NCBI GenBank assembly: GCA_027623555.1
Contig: JAQBSZ010000001.1
Span: 62,001 to 126,000, forward strand
Length of the DNA stretch: 64,000 bases
Reading direction: 5' to 3'
Source: Pseudomonadota bacterium
Lineage (GTDB): Bacteria; Pseudomonadota; Gammaproteobacteria; Pseudomonadales; Pseudohongiellaceae
Part shown: piece after piece, positions 53,068 to 61,556 of the stretch
Layout of the letters: every line of letters starts with the position of its first letter
Numbering within the stretch: position 1 is the stretch's first letter
The notes under the pieces: generated by a model
Database searches by the model: none
Seen by the model: the letters and a program-made list of their open reading frames with translations, nothing else
What the model was told of the DNA's origin: nothing
Program-made: the position numbers and the translations under genes

Positions 53068-53673
53068 CTACAGAAACTCTACAACTCCTGATTCAAGAGA
53101 ATATTCAGCTCCAACGATCTTCAGTTCCTGATTCTGTATCAAGGTTTCGAGTATTTCAGATCCATGCCGCAAGCCCTCTACTGAGGCTTCAATGTTCGCT
53201 CGAACTGCGCGTGCGAGCAATTCATTATCCCGGGGAGATTGGTTTGCGCTTATCAGGTTCTCGATACCGGGTCGAATTCGATCCACTATTGAATGCAGGT
53301 TTGGCGAGCGGCTCTCTGTGGGTTGAGCTAGCTCATCAAGCGTTGTCTGCACGGCACCACACATGCTATGACCTAGAACGATGACAAGTTTTGTGCCAAA
53401 CATTTTTGCGGCGAATTCCACACTACCGATCTGAGAAGGAGCCACGACATTGCCGGCCACGCGAATTACGAACAGGTCCCCAGGGCCTTGCCCAAAAATC
53501 AGTTCGACAGGGACTCTGGAATCAGAACAGCCAAGTATGATTGCAAACGGATATTGTGCGTCCATCTGCTCACTTCGGCTCGCGGCGCTCACCTCGATGA
53601 TTGCTTTTTCACTGGAGTAAAATTTCTCGTTGCCTTCTTTAAGTCGCAATAGTGCTTGGTCAGCGTTAATCAT
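53068..53673 (-). CDS. Beta-class carbonic anhydrase
   Basis: A 201-residue zinc enzyme that interconverts CO2 and bicarbonate. Zinc ligands and the Asp-Arg dyad are seen: C49, D51 and R53 in GCSDSRVP, then H102 and C105 in GHSMCGA. GDLFVIRVAGNVV and a C-terminal IVGAEYSLESGVVEFL are typical of the family. It matches the beta class with 200-residue length. It follows the broken GNAT gene on the same strand, and no bicarbonate transporter is adjacent. Whether it is the only anhydrase of the cell is unknown. Confidence 0.93.
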   Translation of the reverse strand: MINADQALLRLKEGNEKFYSSEKAIIEVSAASRSEQMDAQYPFAIILGCSDSRVPVELIFGQGPGDLFVIRVAGNVVAPSQIGSVEFAAKMFGTKLVIVLGHSMCGAVQTTLDELAQPTESRSPNLHSIVDRIRPGIENLISANQSPRDNELLARAVRANIEASVEGLRHGSEILETLIQNQELKIVGAEYSLESGVVEFL

Positions 53674-53741
53674 ACAGGCAGGTACTAAATTCAGGTTTCA
53701 AGAGGTAGGATTGCATAATCGAGTATCGTTTCGCACTCGAA

Positions 53742-54029
53742 CTATTTATGAGCAATTGGTTTGTCAGTGAATAGAATGTCTTTCAGTTCTTTGTCAAAAG
53801 TTGGGTCTTTGCGTCGTATCCATTCGAGTACCATGGCAGCGTGTTCTTTCTCTTCATCACGATTGTGAGCGAGAATCGCTTTAAGGTCATCATCTTTGCA
53901 TGCATCCACGCGTTGATTGTACCAATCCACTGCTTCCAGTTCTTCCATAAGGGAGGTAATCGCACGATGCATGTCGCGAGTCTTTTCTGATAATTCTGCG
54001 ACAGGTTCATGGTAGCCTTCGTTTGCCAT
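53742..54029 (-). CDS. Encapsulated-ferritin-like (EncFtn) protein without shell gene
   Basis: A 95-residue two-helix protein very similar to encapsulated ferritins (such as Rhodospirillum Rru_A0973): MEELEAVDWYNQRVDA, AILAHNRDEEKEHAAMVLEWIRRKDPTFD. Ferroxidase ligands E30, E60 and H63 and the nearby W36 are kept, so annular decamers that oxidise iron are expected. It ends LFTDKPIAHK, with no encapsulin-targeting tail, and no encapsulin shell gene is in the window. GGAGGAGCTC before ATG 54029 is a strong ribosome site. It may act without a shell, or with one elsewhere. Confidence 0.9.
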   Translation of the reverse strand: MANEGYHEPVAELSEKTRDMHRAITSLMEELEAVDWYNQRVDACKDDDLKAILAHNRDEEKEHAAMVLEWIRRKDPTFDKELKDILFTDKPIAHK

Positions 54030-54081
54030 GAGCTCCTCCAGTTAGCCATTAAGTTATCGAAGCAACAAGTGTAAAGCAGAT

Positions 54082-54111
54082 GGGCACTGAATTGTATGTA
54101 ATTCAGTGCCC
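54082..54111. terminator. Perfect 12-bp hairpin between lipoprotein and EncFtn genes
   Basis: GGGCACTGAATT and AATTCAGTGCCC pair perfectly around a 6-base loop. On the minus strand it follows the lipoprotein stop (54130) by 18 bp but has only ATCTGCTTTAC after it. It may be a terminator-like 3' hairpin or an operator of the ferritin gene, which starts 53 bp further on. Confidence 0.6.
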
Positions 54112-54129
54112 AGGTGCGGAACAGATATA

Positions 54130-54678
54130 TCAGGATTCGTCGGAGACGAGAGGGGGATAGCTGGCGAGCACTGTTCTGAAAGCTTGTTCAAAGGCTGGGC
54201 GTGCTCGGTCTTCATGCATATATTCACCAGGGACTACCTGGTGAATTCTACTTACCGATCCACCCCAAACTTGTCGGTTTGTACTGGTTTCAAAAATTTC
54301 AATTTCAATAGTAGCGATATAGTTAAGCTCTACATTTATCGCTTCTACTCTGATGAAGGGATCGATCTCCTGCTGATCAGAAGAAAGGTTTATGTGATTG
54401 TAGCGCAGCACAACTCTCAGATCGTTGATCCTGTCGTCACGCGTAACGCCTTTCTCCTGAAACGCCGCATCGAATTCGTCTACAACATAACCGCGCAGGA
54501 ATAACGGCATATTCACAACCTCAACTGCGTAGTCGCTGTATTCCGAATAACTACCAGGGCAGCACAGAGTGAGATTCGTGCCAATCTGCATCGATGTACC
54601 GGTACAGCTACCAAGTATTATCAGGCAGACTGTCATCAGAACCACCCGTTTTTTCCTCATACTAAACTTCGCAGGCAT
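54130..54678 (-). CDS. Small lipoprotein of unknown function
   Basis: A 182-residue outer-envelope lipoprotein: basic start MPAKFSMRKKRVVLMTVCLIILGSC with lipobox cysteine C25. The mature part (CPGSYSEYSDYAVEVVNMPLFLRGYVVDEFDAAF, INDLRVVLRYNHINLSS, ATIEIEIFETSTNRQVWGGSVSRIH) alternates strands in the manner of DUF4136-type lipoproteins. No function is assigned. ATG 54678 is well supported by AAGGAG eight bases upstream, unlike ATG 54699. It stands upstream of the ferritin gene on the same strand. Confidence 0.72.
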   Translation of the reverse strand: MPAKFSMRKKRVVLMTVCLIILGSCTGTSMQIGTNLTLCCPGSYSEYSDYAVEVVNMPLFLRGYVVDEFDAAFQEKGVTRDDRINDLRVVLRYNHINLSSDQQEIDPFIRVEAINVELNYIATIEIEIFETSTNRQVWGGSVSRIHQVVPGEYMHEDRARPAFEQAFRTVLASYPPLVSDES

Positions 54679-54792
54679 TACAAACTTCTCCTTAAACATG
54701 CGATTGATCCAAGAAAAGCTTACAGCAGCGAAATTTTTAATCTTTGATATAGCGTAAGAAACCTTAAGCTGACTGACGCACCGGGCAAGGCG

Positions 54793-55399
54793 CTAGTTGT
54801 CAGAGAGATGGCGCAATTCGGCAAGCATAGACTCGGCCAGGCTCGAATTACCTAGTTTGCGAAGCTGGACAGCTACATCCAGTCGCTCCTGGTCGCTGCG
54901 ATTCTGACTGAGTTTAAATTTGCCACGAATGTCTTCGATAGCGATTTCTATCCCCATAATTCCCCCGCCGTGAGCTCTCAAATTCAGCCCGCCAGGGTTC
55001 TGCAAGCCTGGATTGGAGATGACCTGTCAGGCGCTGCACTAATTCAGATAGCTGGCCTGGATCGCTGATGCAGCGAGCATTATCATACACATGGACTGCC
55101 TGGTAGTTCCAACTGGGACTCACAGAGCCATCGGGTCCCATGAAAACCACGAGTACCTGTTGATTGTCCAGGTTTTGTCAATGAGGGTTAGCCCTGGCGA
55201 TATGACTCTGGAGCAAGTTTGCCTCTACGATCAGAAGAAAAGGCCGATGAGTAACGAAGGGTCTGCTTTCGATCTCGGAAATTAGCTGACCAAAACTGTA
55301 ATCGTAAATGAACTGAACTATCCGGGACCGATCGGCGACAGAAAAATGCTCTGGGGTATACAGGATTATGTCCTCAAGATTGCTTGAGCTCGTAGTCAT
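54793..55399 (-). pseudogene. PaiB-like FMN-binding protein, nonsense plus frameshift
   Basis: Three pieces together give a PaiB/FMN-binding split-barrel protein: LYTPEHFSVADRSRIVQFIYDYSFGQLISEI to HIARANPH, then QNLDNQQVLVVFMGPDGSVSPSWNYQAVHVYD to LAEPWRAEFES, then IMGIEIAIEDIRGKFKLSQNRS. The first break is an in-frame TGA at 55178-55180 where relatives have tryptophan (NPHW), a TGG to TGA change. The second is a one-base shift at a run of five G near 54970. Two lesions argue for a decaying gene. It overlaps the NRDE gene end by 26 bases. Sequencing error is possible. Confidence 0.75.
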
Positions 55400-56165
55400 G
55401 TCTCAATTGTGCTGTGCCAGAAGAGTCGTAGTTCTGCTCGCAGAATTGAATCGCGCCTTGCGCATCCGCAATAATAGCTGTGGAACAAAGCGTGCCATAG
55501 AGTCGTTCCGAGTTCAGAATAAACGCTGACGACAGAATCCTTTCAAGATCCATCGAAACACCAGTATCTGGCAAGCTCTCATCAGACGCCTGGCTGCGAT
55601 CTGCCATCATTTCGATGAGTTCGTCTGTGCCGAATTCCTGCCTGGTTTCGAGCAGATCTTTCAGCCTTTGTTTCCCCTTCTCAACCTTGGGCCAGGGACT
55701 GTCAAGCAGTCCATTGGATAATCCGTAGATGCCAGGTTTCAAATTCCAGACAAGATCCTCAAGATTGTTTGCATAATAAAGTTCAGTACTATCACCTATG
55801 AGTAGATTGAATCCGGCGTACTGGTCGAACTGCGTAGTCAATGATTCACAATAGGCTTCTGCCGATACCGTACTGCTGAGGAAGTTCAGTGTTAACTCGC
55901 CACGGGAACGCAATTTTTGTTCGGGTTGCGATGGATCACGGATATTGGTCACTGCAGCAAAACGGCCGTTGCGAGTTATACCCAGCCAGGTGCCACCGGC
56001 GACCAGATCTTTGCCGGCAATAATCTGTTGCTCCTTCGATTCTCCGGGTTGCAGTTCCCAGAAGCTGGCTTGCTGCGTGCTGCGTGAGAAAAATTCATCG
56101 CGATTGGCTGCCAGGACCAATGGCAAGCGAGGCGTAGCCCGATGAGCAATAATAATCAGACACAT
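55374..56165 (-). CDS. NRDE/TANGO2-family protein
   Basis: A 263-residue protein of the NRDE (TANGO2-like) family. It starts MCLIIIAHRA, with the conserved Cys2, and has VLAANRDEFFSRST (the NRDE motif), GTWLGITRNGRFAAVTNIRDP, FNLLIGDSTELYYANNL and GIYGLSNGLLDSPWPKVEKG. The fold is thought to be Ntn-hydrolase-like; the eukaryotic relative is linked to heme or lipid handling, but the bacterial role is unknown. ATG 56165 is chosen because family members start MCLI; the frame to 56201 is longer without need. It precedes the broken PaiB-like gene. Confidence 0.88.
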   Translation of the reverse strand: MCLIIIAHRATPRLPLVLAANRDEFFSRSTQQASFWELQPGESKEQQIIAGKDLVAGGTWLGITRNGRFAAVTNIRDPSQPEQKLRSRGELTLNFLSSTVSAEAYCESLTTQFDQYAGFNLLIGDSTELYYANNLEDLVWNLKPGIYGLSNGLLDSPWPKVEKGKQRLKDLLETRQEFGTDELIEMMADRSQASDESLPDTGVSMDLERILSSAFILNSERLYGTLCSTAIIADAQGAIQFCEQNYDSSGTAQLRHDYELKQS

Positions 56166-56361
56166 TGTGAAAAGGGAACTCTGACCAGTGGGATGCAGCA
56201 CTGGTTTAGCAGGCGAATTAAAAAACAGGGCGCAGAGTCGCAGACAAAGGGATCGGCTGTCAAGAATGTGAAGGACCGATCATTATTGACCTTTGCCCCC
56301 TGCAAACTTGGTATACTCACCGCACAGAATCTGGATCCTGTTACTCAAGAGTCTATGAAGC

Positions 56362-57159
56362 ATGTTCACATTTCCCCAGTTCGATCCTGTTGCGATCTCC
56401 ATTGGACCCATTAACATTCATTGGTACGGGATCATGTATATCATCGCCTTTGGTGGTGCCTGGGTGCTGGCGACCTATCGCCACCGCGGTATCCCTGACC
56501 AATGGAGCGCCGAACAGGTTGCTGACCTGGTGTTCTATGGCGCACTGGGCGCGGTCCTCGGTGGCCGCATAGGATCGGTATTTTTCTACAACTTCGACAG
56601 ATTACTGGATGACCCGGTGTGGCTCTTTCGTGTGTGGGAAGGGGGCATGTCTTTTCATGGCGGTTTAATAGGCGTGTTGGTGGCATTTTTCTTTTTTTCC
56701 AGGAGTATCGGCAAGGGATTTTGGGAAACGATGGATTTTATCGCGCCTTTTGTGCCGTTTGGTCTGGGTGCCGGCAGGCTCGGAAATTTTATCGGTGGGG
56801 AACTGTGGGGAAGACCAACCGACGTTGCCTGGGGCATGGTCTTTCCCCATGTCGATCAACTACCCAGGCACGCCTCCCAACTGTATGAATTTGCACTCGA
56901 AGGCGTAGTTCTTTTTGCCCTGGTCTGGTGGTTCTCTTCCAAGCCAAGACCACGGATGGCTGTGACTGGTTTGTTCGCGCTCGGTTATGGCTCGTTCCGA
57001 TTCTTCATCGAGTTCTTCAGAGAGCCTGATTCCCAGATCGGATTTATTGCGTTTGATTGGTTTACGATGGGACAATTGTTGTCGACACCCATGATTCTTG
57101 GCGGTCTGATTCTACTCTTCCTGGCGTATAATAAACCGGCGAAGTTGCTCGCCTCCTAG
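56362..57159 (+). CDS. lgt: Prolipoprotein diacylglyceryl transferase
   Basis: Lgt moves diacylglycerol from phosphatidylglycerol to the lipobox cysteine, the first step of lipoprotein maturation in the inner membrane. The 265-residue protein has about seven membrane segments, [38 protein letters not shown], the signature [17 protein letters not shown] and [11 protein letters not shown]. Length and order match E. coli. It lies upstream of thyA as in the enteric lgt-thyA pair. Confidence 0.96.
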   Translation: MFTFPQFDPVAISIGPINIHWYGIMYIIAFGGAWVLATYRHRGIPDQWSAEQVADLVFYGALGAVLGGRIGSVFFYNFDRLLDDPVWLFRVWEGGMSFHGGLIGVLVAFFFFSRSIGKGFWETMDFIAPFVPFGLGAGRLGNFIGGELWGRPTDVAWGMVFPHVDQLPRHASQLYEFALEGVVLFALVWWFSSKPRPRMAVTGLFALGYGSFRFFIEFFREPDSQIGFIAFDWFTMGQLLSTPMILGGLILLFLAYNKPAKLLAS

Positions 57160-57218
57160 CCAATCCGAATTTTTTAGCAGCTTCTTCATACCCATTCGTT
57201 TCAGGACCATTTTCAGCA

Positions 57219-58070
57219 ATGCAACAATACCTCGTTCTCTGTCAACGCATCATCGACCAGGGTGTATGGATTGAAAATGTCAGAACTGGCAAGAAATGCC
57301 TGACGGTCGTGAATGCTGATCTTTGTTACGATGTGGGCAATAACCAGTTTCCTATCATTACAACCCGCAAGAGTTTCTGGAAGGCCGCGATAGCAGAATT
57401 GCTTGGTTACTTGCGAGGATATGACAATGCCGCCGACTTTCGTGAGCTCGGCACCAAATCCTGGGACGCCAATGCCAATCAGAATGAAGACTGGCTGAGT
57501 AATCCGGCGCGCCAGGGCGATGACGATATGGGTCGCGTTTACGGAGTGCAGGGCAGGCGCTGGCAGAAACCCGACGGTAGTACACTCGATCAACTCAGAA
57601 AGATTTTCCACAATCTTAACCAGGGCATCGATGATCGAGGTGAGATACTGACGTTTTATAATCCTGGTGAGTTTGAGCTGGGTTGTCTGCGACCCTGTAT
57701 GCACACACATACCTTTTCGTTGCTGGGAGATGTTCTGTATTTGACCAGCTATCAACGGTCATGCGATGTTCCCCTGGGGCTTAATTTCAATCAGATCCAG
57801 GTATTCACTCTGCTGGCATTGATGGCGCAGATAACCGGAAAGACACCTGGAATCGCCTATCACAAGATCGTCAATGCGCATATCTATGAAGATCAACTCG
57901 AGTTGATGAGAAATGTTCAACTCAAGCGGGATCCGTTCGATCCCCCTCAATTGCACATCAATCCAGATATAAAGTCACTTGAAGATATTGAGACCTGGGT
58001 AAGCCTCGAAGACTTCACAGTTGAAGGTTATCAGCACCACGAACCGATTGTGTACCCATTTTCAGTCTAG
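57219..58070 (+). CDS. thyA: Thymidylate synthase
   Basis: ThyA methylates dUMP to dTMP with methylenetetrahydrofolate, producing dihydrofolate that folA then reduces. The 283-residue protein has the catalytic cysteine in LRPCMHTH (near residue 159), [15 protein letters not shown] and [17 protein letters not shown]. The stop TAG (58068-58070) comes from the CTAG end of a repeat terminus that follows directly, so the last residue or two may be altered. The next gene is folA, 39 bp on. Confidence 0.96.
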   Translation: MQQYLVLCQRIIDQGVWIENVRTGKKCLTVVNADLCYDVGNNQFPIITTRKSFWKAAIAELLGYLRGYDNAADFRELGTKSWDANANQNEDWLSNPARQGDDDMGRVYGVQGRRWQKPDGSTLDQLRKIFHNLNQGIDDRGEILTFYNPGEFELGCLRPCMHTHTFSLLGDVLYLTSYQRSCDVPLGLNFNQIQVFTLLALMAQITGKTPGIAYHKIVNAHIYEDQLELMRNVQLKRDPFDPPQLHINPDIKSLEDIETWVSLEDFTVEGYQHHEPIVYPFSV

Positions 58071-58095
58071 TGAGCCTCTGAATAATTTGAGTATG
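58067..58095 (+). repeat. Repeat terminus between thyA and folA
   Basis: CTAGTGAGCCTCTGAATAA is one change away from the family end over its first 15 bases. It overlaps the thyA stop. A second, inverted end occurs right after folA (58646-58686). The two ends may be separate relics or ends of one unit. Confidence 0.6.
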
Positions 58096-58109
58096 AAGAG
58101 CCGGTATCA

Positions 58110-58649
58110 ATGAAACTCGCACTGATCTGCGCCATGGCTGAAAATCGGGTCATCGGTCGAAATAATGGTTTGCCCTGGCATCTTTCTGAAGATCTGAAAT
58201 ATTTCAAGCGAGTCACGATGGGCAATTGCATCATTATGGGGCGCAAAACCTGGGAGTCGATCGGTCGGGTGTTACCTGGGCGAACTAATATCGTGATTAC
58301 AACCGATCCTGAGTACCAGGCCGCTGGTGCCCGCGTAGTGCATTCCCTCGAGGAGGCGCTAGCTCTGGCAGAAAGCATCTCTGTCATTGATGGATCGGAG
58401 GAAGCCTTTATTATCGGAGGCGCTGGTTTGTACCAAACGGCTATGCCAAAGGCACAACGATTTCACCTTACGCGGGTTCACGCCGACGTCGAAGGTGACA
58501 CGTCTCTGGCCGAATTCGATGAGACTGAATGGCGCGAGGTGTCGAGGCAAGAATTTCTCAAGAGTGAGACTAATCCTTACGATTACAGTATCTGTATCTT
58601 GGAAAGGGTCGCCGCTACCGGTGAGTCAGATCGCAGAGACCTGCACTAA
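58110..58649 (+). CDS. folA: Dihydrofolate reductase
   Basis: FolA reduces dihydrofolate to tetrahydrofolate with NADPH. The 179-residue protein shows LALICAMAENRVIGRNNGLPWHLSEDLKYFK, IIMGRKTWESIGRVLPGRTNIVIT, AFIIGGAGLYQTAMP and RVHADVEGDTSLAEFD. It is slightly longer than E. coli FolA, with extra residues at the C-terminus (VAATGESDRRDLH). Its stop TAA (58647-58649) falls in the repeat sequence CTAAGCCAGA, so the tail was probably changed by that element. It lies between thyA and convergent argA. Confidence 0.95.
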   Translation: MKLALICAMAENRVIGRNNGLPWHLSEDLKYFKRVTMGNCIIMGRKTWESIGRVLPGRTNIVITTDPEYQAAGARVVHSLEEALALAESISVIDGSEEAFIIGGAGLYQTAMPKAQRFHLTRVHADVEGDTSLAEFDETEWREVSRQEFLKSETNPYDYSICILERVAATGESDRRDLH

Positions 58650-58686
58650 GCCAGAATGGCCAACTATTTGTTCAGCGGCTCCCTAG
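58646..58686 (-). repeat. Repeat terminus between folA and argA
   Basis: Inverted end of the family: read on the minus strand CTAGGGAGCCGCTGAACAA, then TTGGCCATTCTGGCTTAG, matching the arm of copy 2. It gives the stop TAA of folA on the plus strand and TAG of argA (58683-58685) on the minus strand. Confidence 0.7.
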
Positions 58687-60008
58687 TTGAGATCTTTCTT
58701 TAATACCTTGGATTTTCTCTGAAAATTATAGAGCGCCTGCCGTTCCTCCGGTAGCATGGCAACATCCACTTCGACGAATCCTCGCTCCAGGAACCAGTGT
58801 GCGGCCACCGTGGTTAACACAAACAGCTTGTTCAGGCTCTTTTCTTTCGCTATTTTTTCGATATGGGCCAACAACCTGTCACCAAAACCATTGTTGAAGT
58901 AGTGGGGATCAATAGCGATGCAGGCAAGCTCACCGCATTCTACGGAAATGGGGTAGAGGGCAGCGCAGGCAATAGTAATGCCTTCCAACTCGATGACCAC
59001 AAAATTGTCGATCTCAGTCTCCAGCCGTTCGCGGGATCTTTCTACCAGGGTACCGTTCTCTTCCAATGGCTTGATGAGTGAGAGGATGCCGGTCACATCA
59101 TTTATAACAGCGTTGCGCAGTTTATCGAAACTGTCGCTACTCAACAGGCTGCCATTGCCTTCCCGGGTGAACAATTCCTGCAACAGGGAACCGTTGGATC
59201 GATAACTGATCAGGTGTGAACGATGTACATTGTTCGAGTAGGCACGCAGGGCTGCAAGCAGCGCGTGCCGAATGCAGTTAGATTCTGCATCGTCTTTTTC
59301 GGCAAGCCTGTTCGCGTGAAACTTAGCATCTTCTTCTGTGAGTGAGGCGATCAACTTGCCCTCATCGTCCATCACGCCTTCGCTGGGGATCATCAGAATC
59401 AATTTCTCAGCATTAAGCGCAATGGCGACTTTGGTCGCAATCTCCTCGGCAGAAAGATTGAATATTTCACCGGTGAGCGAATAGCCGAGATTGGACAGTA
59501 GTACGATATTGTTATTGCTTAGCAGTTGCGCGATAGCGCCATTCTGAATCTTGCGCACCTGCCCGGTATACTGGAAATCAATTCCGTCATGAATGCCAAG
59601 TGGTTTTGCTGTGACAAAGTTTCCTCTGCAGAGCCTGATGTCTGCGTCGTGCATCGGTGTGCCGCTGAGCCCCCTGGTGAACATTGATTCCAGAGTCACG
59701 CTAAGAGCTCCCACCGTTTGCTTAATGGTTTCGATGCACTCGGCCTCGGTGATCCTGCGATTGCGGTGGTACCGGGATTGTAGGCCCTGTTTCTCCAGAG
59801 CCTGGGTAATCTGTGGTCTAGCACCGTGCACCAGCACCAGCTTCACTCCCAGGCTGTGCAGCAAGCTCAGGTCGCAAACGATGTTCTTCAGATTGTCATC
59901 TGCGAGAGCTTCGCCGCTTAACAGCACGACAAAGATCTTGTTTCGATGTGCATTGATGTAGCTCGCCGAGGCTCTGAACCCATCGATCATTTCATTATTA
60001 TTGCTCAT
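58683..60008 (-). CDS. argA: N-acetylglutamate synthase
   Basis: ArgA acetylates glutamate with acetyl-CoA, the first step of arginine synthesis. The 441-residue protein has an N-terminal amino-acid-kinase-like domain (KIFVVLLSGEALADDN, LGVKLVLVHGARPQITQAL, NIVLLSNLGYSLTGEIFNL) that binds arginine for feedback control, and a C-terminal GNAT domain (GELACIAIDPHYFNNGFGDRLLAHIEKIA, LTTVAAHWFLERGFVEV). Length and domain order match the classical enzyme. It lies 13 bp downstream of argE on the same strand. Its stop codon is formed by the repeat end CTAG. Confidence 0.95.
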   Translation of the reverse strand: MSNNNEMIDGFRASASYINAHRNKIFVVLLSGEALADDNLKNIVCDLSLLHSLGVKLVLVHGARPQITQALEKQGLQSRYHRNRRITEAECIETIKQTVGALSVTLESMFTRGLSGTPMHDADIRLCRGNFVTAKPLGIHDGIDFQYTGQVRKIQNGAIAQLLSNNNIVLLSNLGYSLTGEIFNLSAEEIATKVAIALNAEKLILMIPSEGVMDDEGKLIASLTEEDAKFHANRLAEKDDAESNCIRHALLAALRAYSNNVHRSHLISYRSNGSLLQELFTREGNGSLLSSDSFDKLRNAVINDVTGILSLIKPLEENGTLVERSRERLETEIDNFVVIELEGITIACAALYPISVECGELACIAIDPHYFNNGFGDRLLAHIEKIAKEKSLNKLFVLTTVAAHWFLERGFVEVDVAMLPEERQALYNFQRKSKVLKKDLN

Positions 60009-60021
60009 GGTTATTTAATTC

Positions 60022-61173
60022 TTAAAGGCAGTGTCTGCCAATTAACTCCCTCAATAGCGTAATGCAAGGATTGACCATCGTCATATCCATGAATTCATCG
60101 GGCTGGTGAGCCTGGTCTATACTACCGGGGCCCAGGATAATAGTGTCCATACCGAGCTGTTGCAAGAACGGAGCCTCGGTGCCAAATGCGACACTGATTC
60201 CCGTATGCCCGGTGAGTTCTTCTGCCATCTTCAACAGTGAGCTGTTTTCTTCAGCGAAAAATGCTGGCACCCCGGTGAAAATTGGAACCATCTCAAACTG
60301 GATATTTAGTGGGTCAGTGATCCCGGCGATCCGCTTCCTTATCTCAGCGCGTACCGATTCGATGTGCATACCAGGAGTCAGTCTTACATCAAACTCCAGT
60401 TCACAGTGTCCACAGATACGATTCGGATTGTCTCCACCATGAATGCTACCCAGGTTCAGGGTAGGATAAGGTATCTGGAACAGATCGTTTGCATAACGTG
60501 ATCTAATCTCTTCGCGATATTTCATAAGATCGCCAATCACCGCGTACATGGCATCGAGAGCATTATTACCCAGAGAAGGGTCAGACGAATGCCCACTGCG
60601 GCCCAGCAGCCGAATAGAGTCCATCATAATTCCCTTGTGCGTGCGAACCGGTAGTAACCCGGTGGGTTCTCCGATTACTGCCGAACGCGCTTTGGGTCTA
60701 CCTGCTTCGGCAATAGTACGCGCCCCCTGCATCGATGTTTCTTCATCGGCGGTTGCCAGCACGATAAGGGGTTCGGAGAACTCTTGTTCGAGCAACGGCG
60801 TCACTGCTTCCATAATTATCGGGAAGAAGCCCTTCATGTCGGTAATGCCGAGCCCGTAATATCGGCCATCCTTTTCTGTCAGCTGAAAAGGATCGACAGA
60901 CCAGAGATCTTCATCAAGAGGCACCGTGTCGGTGTGTCCTGCCAACACCAGCCCACCAGGACCTGTGCCTATACTTGCAATCAGGTTGACCTTTTCTGAG
61001 TCTGGCTCGCAGGGAATCAACTCACAGTTGAAACCCAGGTTCTCAAATTCATTAGCCAGATAATCGATAACCGCTCTGTTGCTCATATCGATGGATGGGT
61101 TTGCTGAGCTGATGCTGGCAAGGTTTACAACCTTGTCCAGGCGAGCCAGTAGTAAAGATGTGCTGTGGGGCAT
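60022..61173 (-). CDS. argE: Acetylornithine deacetylase
   Basis: ArgE removes acetyl from N-acetylornithine to give ornithine. The 383-residue M20 metallopeptidase has GLVLAGHTDTVPLDEDLWSVDPF with the metal histidine and aspartate, GLGITDMKGFF, LATADEETSMQGA with the catalytic glutamates, VIGEPTGLLPV, GRSGHSSDPSLG and IILGPGSIDQAHQPDEF at the C-terminus. The order and length match ArgE rather than DapE. It is followed by argA in one operon; phhB lies upstream. Confidence 0.94.
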   Translation of the reverse strand: MPHSTSLLLARLDKVVNLASISSANPSIDMSNRAVIDYLANEFENLGFNCELIPCEPDSEKVNLIASIGTGPGGLVLAGHTDTVPLDEDLWSVDPFQLTEKDGRYYGLGITDMKGFFPIIMEAVTPLLEQEFSEPLIVLATADEETSMQGARTIAEAGRPKARSAVIGEPTGLLPVRTHKGIMMDSIRLLGRSGHSSDPSLGNNALDAMYAVIGDLMKYREEIRSRYANDLFQIPYPTLNLGSIHGGDNPNRICGHCELEFDVRLTPGMHIESVRAEIRKRIAGITDPLNIQFEMVPIFTGVPAFFAEENSSLLKMAEELTGHTGISVAFGTEAPFLQQLGMDTIILGPGSIDQAHQPDEFMDMTMVNPCITLLRELIGRHCL

Positions 61174-61201
61174 TCGATGTTACTGGTTGCTGATGGCTTA
61201 A

Positions 61202-61555
61202 TCAGGATTTAGGTGAATGTTTGGCAATCATGTCAGTTTTCGCTGCCATGATAAAGTCGTTGACGTGTAAGCCATTAATCTTATGAGTCCACCAGTACAC
61301 TGTTACTTTCCCCCATTCGGTTAGGATGGAGGGATGATGATTCTCACGTTCGGCCAGGTTGGCGATCTTGTAACTGAAACCGAATGCATCTTTAAACTCG
61401 ACGAAATGGAACTCTCGTCTCAATTTCTCGACACCATCATGAAACTCTCGCTTCCAGGCGGGAACACTCAGCAGTAGTTCATTTGACTCTTCTTCAGTGA
61501 CTACAGGTGCGCCAAGCTTGCAAGCTTCGCAATGTTTTTCGTACAGGGCTCCCAT
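61202..61555 (-). CDS. phhB: Pterin-4a-carbinolamine dehydratase
   Basis: A 117-residue protein that dehydrates carbinolamine formed from tetrahydrobiopterin during aromatic amino-acid hydroxylation. It has KREFHFVEFKDAFGFSYKIANLAERENHHPSI with the catalytic HH pair and WGKVTVYWWTHKINGLHVNDFIMAAK. The start ATG 61555 lies 1 bp after the hemW stop, so the two are coupled. No phenylalanine hydroxylase gene is in the window, so its role may be in another pterin pathway. Confidence 0.92.
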   Translation of the reverse strand: MGALYEKHCEACKLGAPVVTEEESNELLLSVPAWKREFHDGVEKLRREFHFVEFKDAFGFSYKIANLAERENHHPSILTEWGKVTVYWWTHKINGLHVNDFIMAAKTDMIAKHSPKS

Positions 61556-61556
61556 C

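Noticed and set aside
55178-55180. Second selenocysteine codon in the PaiB-like gene
   Set aside because: The TGA replaces a conserved tryptophan, not cysteine, and a frameshift follows; a pseudogene is simpler.
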